A stretch of DNA of 30,392 nucleotides from a virus. Under the pieces are notes generated by a model, which searched no databases, was not told the origin of the DNA, and was given only the letters and a program-made list of their open reading frames with translations. The stretch's first letter is position 1. The number at the start of each line of letters is the position of its first letter. Positions 28,012 through 30,392 of this stretch are shown here, piece by piece. Position numbers and translations under genes: made by a program. Where the stretch lies: IMG/VR virus record IMGVR_UViG_3300035181_001116, positions 1-30,392 of that record; one strand, 5' to 3'.

Positions 28012-29882
28012 TGAGAATTTATAGCTGGAAAAAGCCTGAGCTTACAATAACACAGACAACTGGAGGATCTCTTGTTGAAGGAACTACTTATTATTTATAC
28101 GCAAGGTTTAGGTATACAACAGGAGAGGCTAATGCTACTTGTGCATCTCAATCTCCAAGAACGGATGTAATTCCAATTACAATAACTGCTGGAAACAGCG
28201 CTTTCCTACTTAATTGGAAAACAAGTGGAAATATAACAGCATATGCAAGTGGAGGAACTGGAGTAACTATTGTTACAAGTGCTAAACATTGTTTAGATAC
28301 AGGGAATGTAGTTACGATTCCTTCTGGAGTTTATGCGGGGACATATACTATTACTTGGTTGAGTTATAATACATTTTCAATACCAATTACTTATTCCGCT
28401 ACTGAAATATCCTCTTGGGAAAGTTCAAGTATTCCAAATAAAACAGGAACGGGTTTACTTATTAGTTTAGATACAGTTCCTCAATTTGACAGTAATGGTT
28501 ATTGGTCTTATAGATCAACTTATCAATATAATATAGTAACTCAGGGAATAAAAATATCAGTCGTTCCAACTGGTAACTTATACCAGGCTGAACATAAATC
28601 TTGGAGAACAACAGAAGTACAGGCAAAGGCTTATATCTGTTCCGCTTTTGATTATGATACTTATGGATTTCCTTGGTTTGAGATTACAGAAAGCGCTTGG
28701 AGTGAAGCAAATCTTAATACCGAATGTTTAAATTCCGGGTATCCAATGGTAGGCATATTTAGTGCTGGTTATTCAAAAGTTTTTAATATGCCATTTAATT
28801 TTAATGCTCCTAATCTATCGGAAACAACCTTAACAGGTTATCAGGTAAATATTAAATCTGGTTCATTTAATGCACCGAATCTTACTTTCAAGCTGAGTAA
28901 TATAAATCTCGAAGCACTTAATGGTAATAGCGCAATGTATGGAGGACATACATCTTTTTTTAAGATGGATAATTCAAATCTTGCTAATAATTCTTATAAT
29001 ACTTACTCAGTAGTACAGACTTTCAACTCATCTATTATAGGCTCTAATAATGGTTGGGGCATTTATGGAATAAATCTTTATGCTAACAATACAGGCTGGG
29101 TTCATGGAACTGAGCTTAGAACAAGAGGTGCAATATTTGGAACAGGTAAAAGCGGATATACATACGGAACTCCAAGTGGTTTAATTATTACAGACCAATT
29201 ATATATAGATGGTGGAGCAAGTCCTGCTTCTGATGCTATTGCAATGTTAAGAGATTGTAAGTTAGTGAATGGTTACTTAATTGATCGGTGGTCTTATAAG
29301 CCAGCAGGAGGTGCTAATTATAAGATGATAAACCTTGATGTAAACACCATTGACAATAATACATTTTTTGGCTATGGAGGATCCTATACAGATGGAACTT
29401 GGGCATCAAAACTCTATTTATATAGGCAAAAAACAATCAAAGTAACTGACAAAGATGGTGTAGCTATTCCATTCCCAATATTGTCAATTACTATTGGCAG
29501 CCAAACAAAGAGATACTACAATGGCTCATATCAACAAACAGATTCAACCGATCCGGTAACTTATACTTTTAACGGTAATGTTAATGGTGTCATCAATACC
29601 GGAACCGGAGATGATGTTGCAACTATGATTCTTGAAAGCTGGTTGCAATGGCAAAGTCCATTATTTGTGCAATATAAATATCATTTTATAAAAATTAATT
29701 GTTTTCTCACCGTTACAGCCAGCGGCTACGAAACGTATTACAGCAAATGTGATATTCCCAAAAATATTGAGGAACAAATCACCCTTAAACCCGTCACCAA
29801 AACCCGTTATACCATTGAAGGCAAACCCCTGCGAGCTCTTATCCCTGAGAGTGGATCATCATCAAAACTGCTTGAGTTATGA
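28011..29882 (+). CDS. Putative receptor-binding tail protein (adhesin)
   Basis: A 623-residue protein rich in Ser, Thr, Asn, Tyr and Gly, with beta-type composition. The N-terminal part is fibronectin-like (LTITQTTGGSLVEGTTYYLYARF); a segment around 95-120 (CLDTGNVVTIPSGVYAGTYTIT) is like the domain repeated in phage fibres; the middle is a repetitive NAPNLS/NAPNLTF-rich region compatible with a right-handed beta-helix; and about 470-500 reads TIKVTDKDGVAIPFPILSIT, an Ig-like domain. The DNA is visibly A/T-richer than its neighbours over most of its length, returning to normal near 29700. This suggests a replaced host-range segment. Receptor binding is inferred from position and composition. 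Confidence 0.65.
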   Translation: MRIYSWKKPELTITQTTGGSLVEGTTYYLYARFRYTTGEANATCASQSPRTDVIPITITAGNSAFLLNWKTSGNITAYASGGTGVTIVTSAKHCLDTGNVVTIPSGVYAGTYTITWLSYNTFSIPITYSATEISSWESSSIPNKTGTGLLISLDTVPQFDSNGYWSYRSTYQYNIVTQGIKISVVPTGNLYQAEHKSWRTTEVQAKAYICSAFDYDTYGFPWFEITESAWSEANLNTECLNSGYPMVGIFSAGYSKVFNMPFNFNAPNLSETTLTGYQVNIKSGSFNAPNLTFKLSNINLEALNGNSAMYGGHTSFFKMDNSNLANNSYNTYSVVQTFNSSIIGSNNGWGIYGINLYANNTGWVHGTELRTRGAIFGTGKSGYTYGTPSGLIITDQLYIDGGASPASDAIAMLRDCKLVNGYLIDRWSYKPAGGANYKMINLDVNTIDNNTFFGYGGSYTDGTWASKLYLYRQKTIKVTDKDGVAIPFPILSITIGSQTKRYYNGSYQQTDSTDPVTYTFNGNVNGVINTGTGDDVATMILESWLQWQSPLFVQYKYHFIKINCFLTVTASGYETYYSKCDIPKNIEEQITLKPVTKTRYTIEGKPLRALIPESGSSSKLLEL

Positions 29883-30392
29883 TCATCCTTCGCTCATCGG
29901 ATAATAAGATATTGCGCACAGTGGAAACAGTGCTTGAGATAACCTATGACAATATTAGCAATTGTCAATTGGCTGATCCACTGGATTTAGATGGCTGGAA
30001 GACTATATTCGTACTGATAGGTGGTGGATATGAATACCAATGGCATTTCAAAGGTGTTGAAGTTGTAGGAAACAAAGTACGACTATTGAATGGATGTGGG
30101 CTACAACCTAATGTAACGTATGATAATGGTTATATTATTCATCTCGTTACAACCCATATTATTAGGTTTGAGGATAACGGGTGTTTAGCGAATGGGAACT
30201 TAGCCTGTTCTCAGAACTCACCAATACTCAACTATTTCAAGTCAACAACAATGCAGAGAGCTTCTACGGGCTTATTACAGAATTGCCCATTGCTTGAAGA
30301 GGTTTACTTACCCCAAATTAACCTTGCCTGGTGGAGCTCTTTCAATAATTGTTTTGCCCTTAGAAAATTAGTGGTATCTAATATAGTTGACC
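29879..30392 (+). CDS. LRR (BspA-like) protein, cut by the window end
   Basis: An open frame from ATG 29879 (overlapping the adhesin stop in ATGA) to the window edge with no stop, at least 171 residues. The first 100 residues are beta-rich (SSDNKILRTVETVLEITYD, then KTIFVLIGGGYEYQWHF). From about 140 the pattern NCPLLEEVYLPQINL-WWSSFNNCFALRKLVVSNI appears, which is the BspA/LRR_5 type leucine-rich repeat: C--L--V-LP-------F--C--L-KL. Such repeats bind host surface or matrix and are known from Bacteroidota and Treponema surface proteins. As the last gene of the tail region it is probably a further adhesin. Confidence 0.7.
   Translation, partial: MIILRSSDNKILRTVETVLEITYDNISNCQLADPLDLDGWKTIFVLIGGGYEYQWHFKGVEVVGNKVRLLNGCGLQPNVTYDNGYIIHLVTTHIIRFEDNGCLANGNLACSQNSPILNYFKSTTMQRASTGLLQNCPLLEEVYLPQINLAWWSSFNNCFALRKLVVSNIVD

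Noticed and set aside
1-30392. CRISPR array or diversity-generating retroelement
   Set aside because: No regularly spaced repeats and no reverse transcriptase motif were found in the open frames; a DGR could lie beyond the right edge.

Overview
The window is most of a Mu-like, transposable, contractile-tailed phage or prophage of a Bacteroidota host. The phage assignment rests on a DDE (MuA-type) transposase followed at once by a MuB-like ATPase, then a DUF3164 protein, and later Mu-type packaging and head proteins (DUF935 portal, MuF-like protein, DUF1320, gpG-like morphogenesis protein) and a contractile tail set (DUF2586 sheath, tube, tape measure, gpD-like hub, spike). The host assignment rests on the near absence of Shine-Dalgarno sequences, with A-rich leaders before most starts instead, on perfect matches to the Bacteroidota -7 box TAnnTTTG at promoter positions, and on protein variants typical of that phylum. 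No host gene is recognisable and the right end is not reached.

Layout. (1) Positions 1-713 are non-coding and carry hairpins, a 13-bp tandem triplet, an 18-bp palindrome and a 24/25-bp direct repeat; this is probably at or near the phage left end. (2) Positions 714-1825 are the lysogeny switch: an XRE repressor on the minus strand, a 12+12-bp operator-like dyad, a small plus-strand gene, then a second minus-strand gene divergent from the transposase with its own dyad. (3) Positions 1826-10614 are the early operon: transposase, MuB-like ATPase, a RecA/KaiC-like ATPase, DUF3164, a free-standing DnaA domain-IV-like protein, DUF4406, a replisome-organiser-like protein, a MazG-type dNTP pyrophosphohydrolase and several small unknowns. 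It is closed by a stem-loop and an intrinsic terminator. (4) At 10750 a small helix-turn-helix candidate with its own promoter stands where Mu keeps its middle/late activators. (5) Positions 11034-17037 are the packaging and head module, entirely on the minus strand. (6) From 17160 to the end, plus strand: protease with nested scaffold, capsid, a lysis cassette (membrane/coiled-coil protein, M15 peptidase, single-gene spanin), sheath, tube, frameshifted tail chaperone pair, tape measure, baseplate, and variable adhesins ending in an incomplete leucine-rich-repeat protein.

How it fits together. The repressor is expected to silence the rightward early promoter. When it is relieved, transposase and the ATPases drive replicative transposition, and the DnaA-IV-like and organiser-like proteins may help recruit host replication factors. 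The candidate regulator at 10750 may then fire the divergent late promoters near 17038-17159, which read left into packaging and portal genes and right into capsid, lysis and tail genes. The parts most worth checking are the nested scaffold start, the -1 frameshift before the tape measure, the unimolecular spanin, the double-dyad switch, the REP-like hairpins between head genes, two tRNA-like sequences in the early region, and the dNTP pyrophosphohydrolase with a Cys-rich head.
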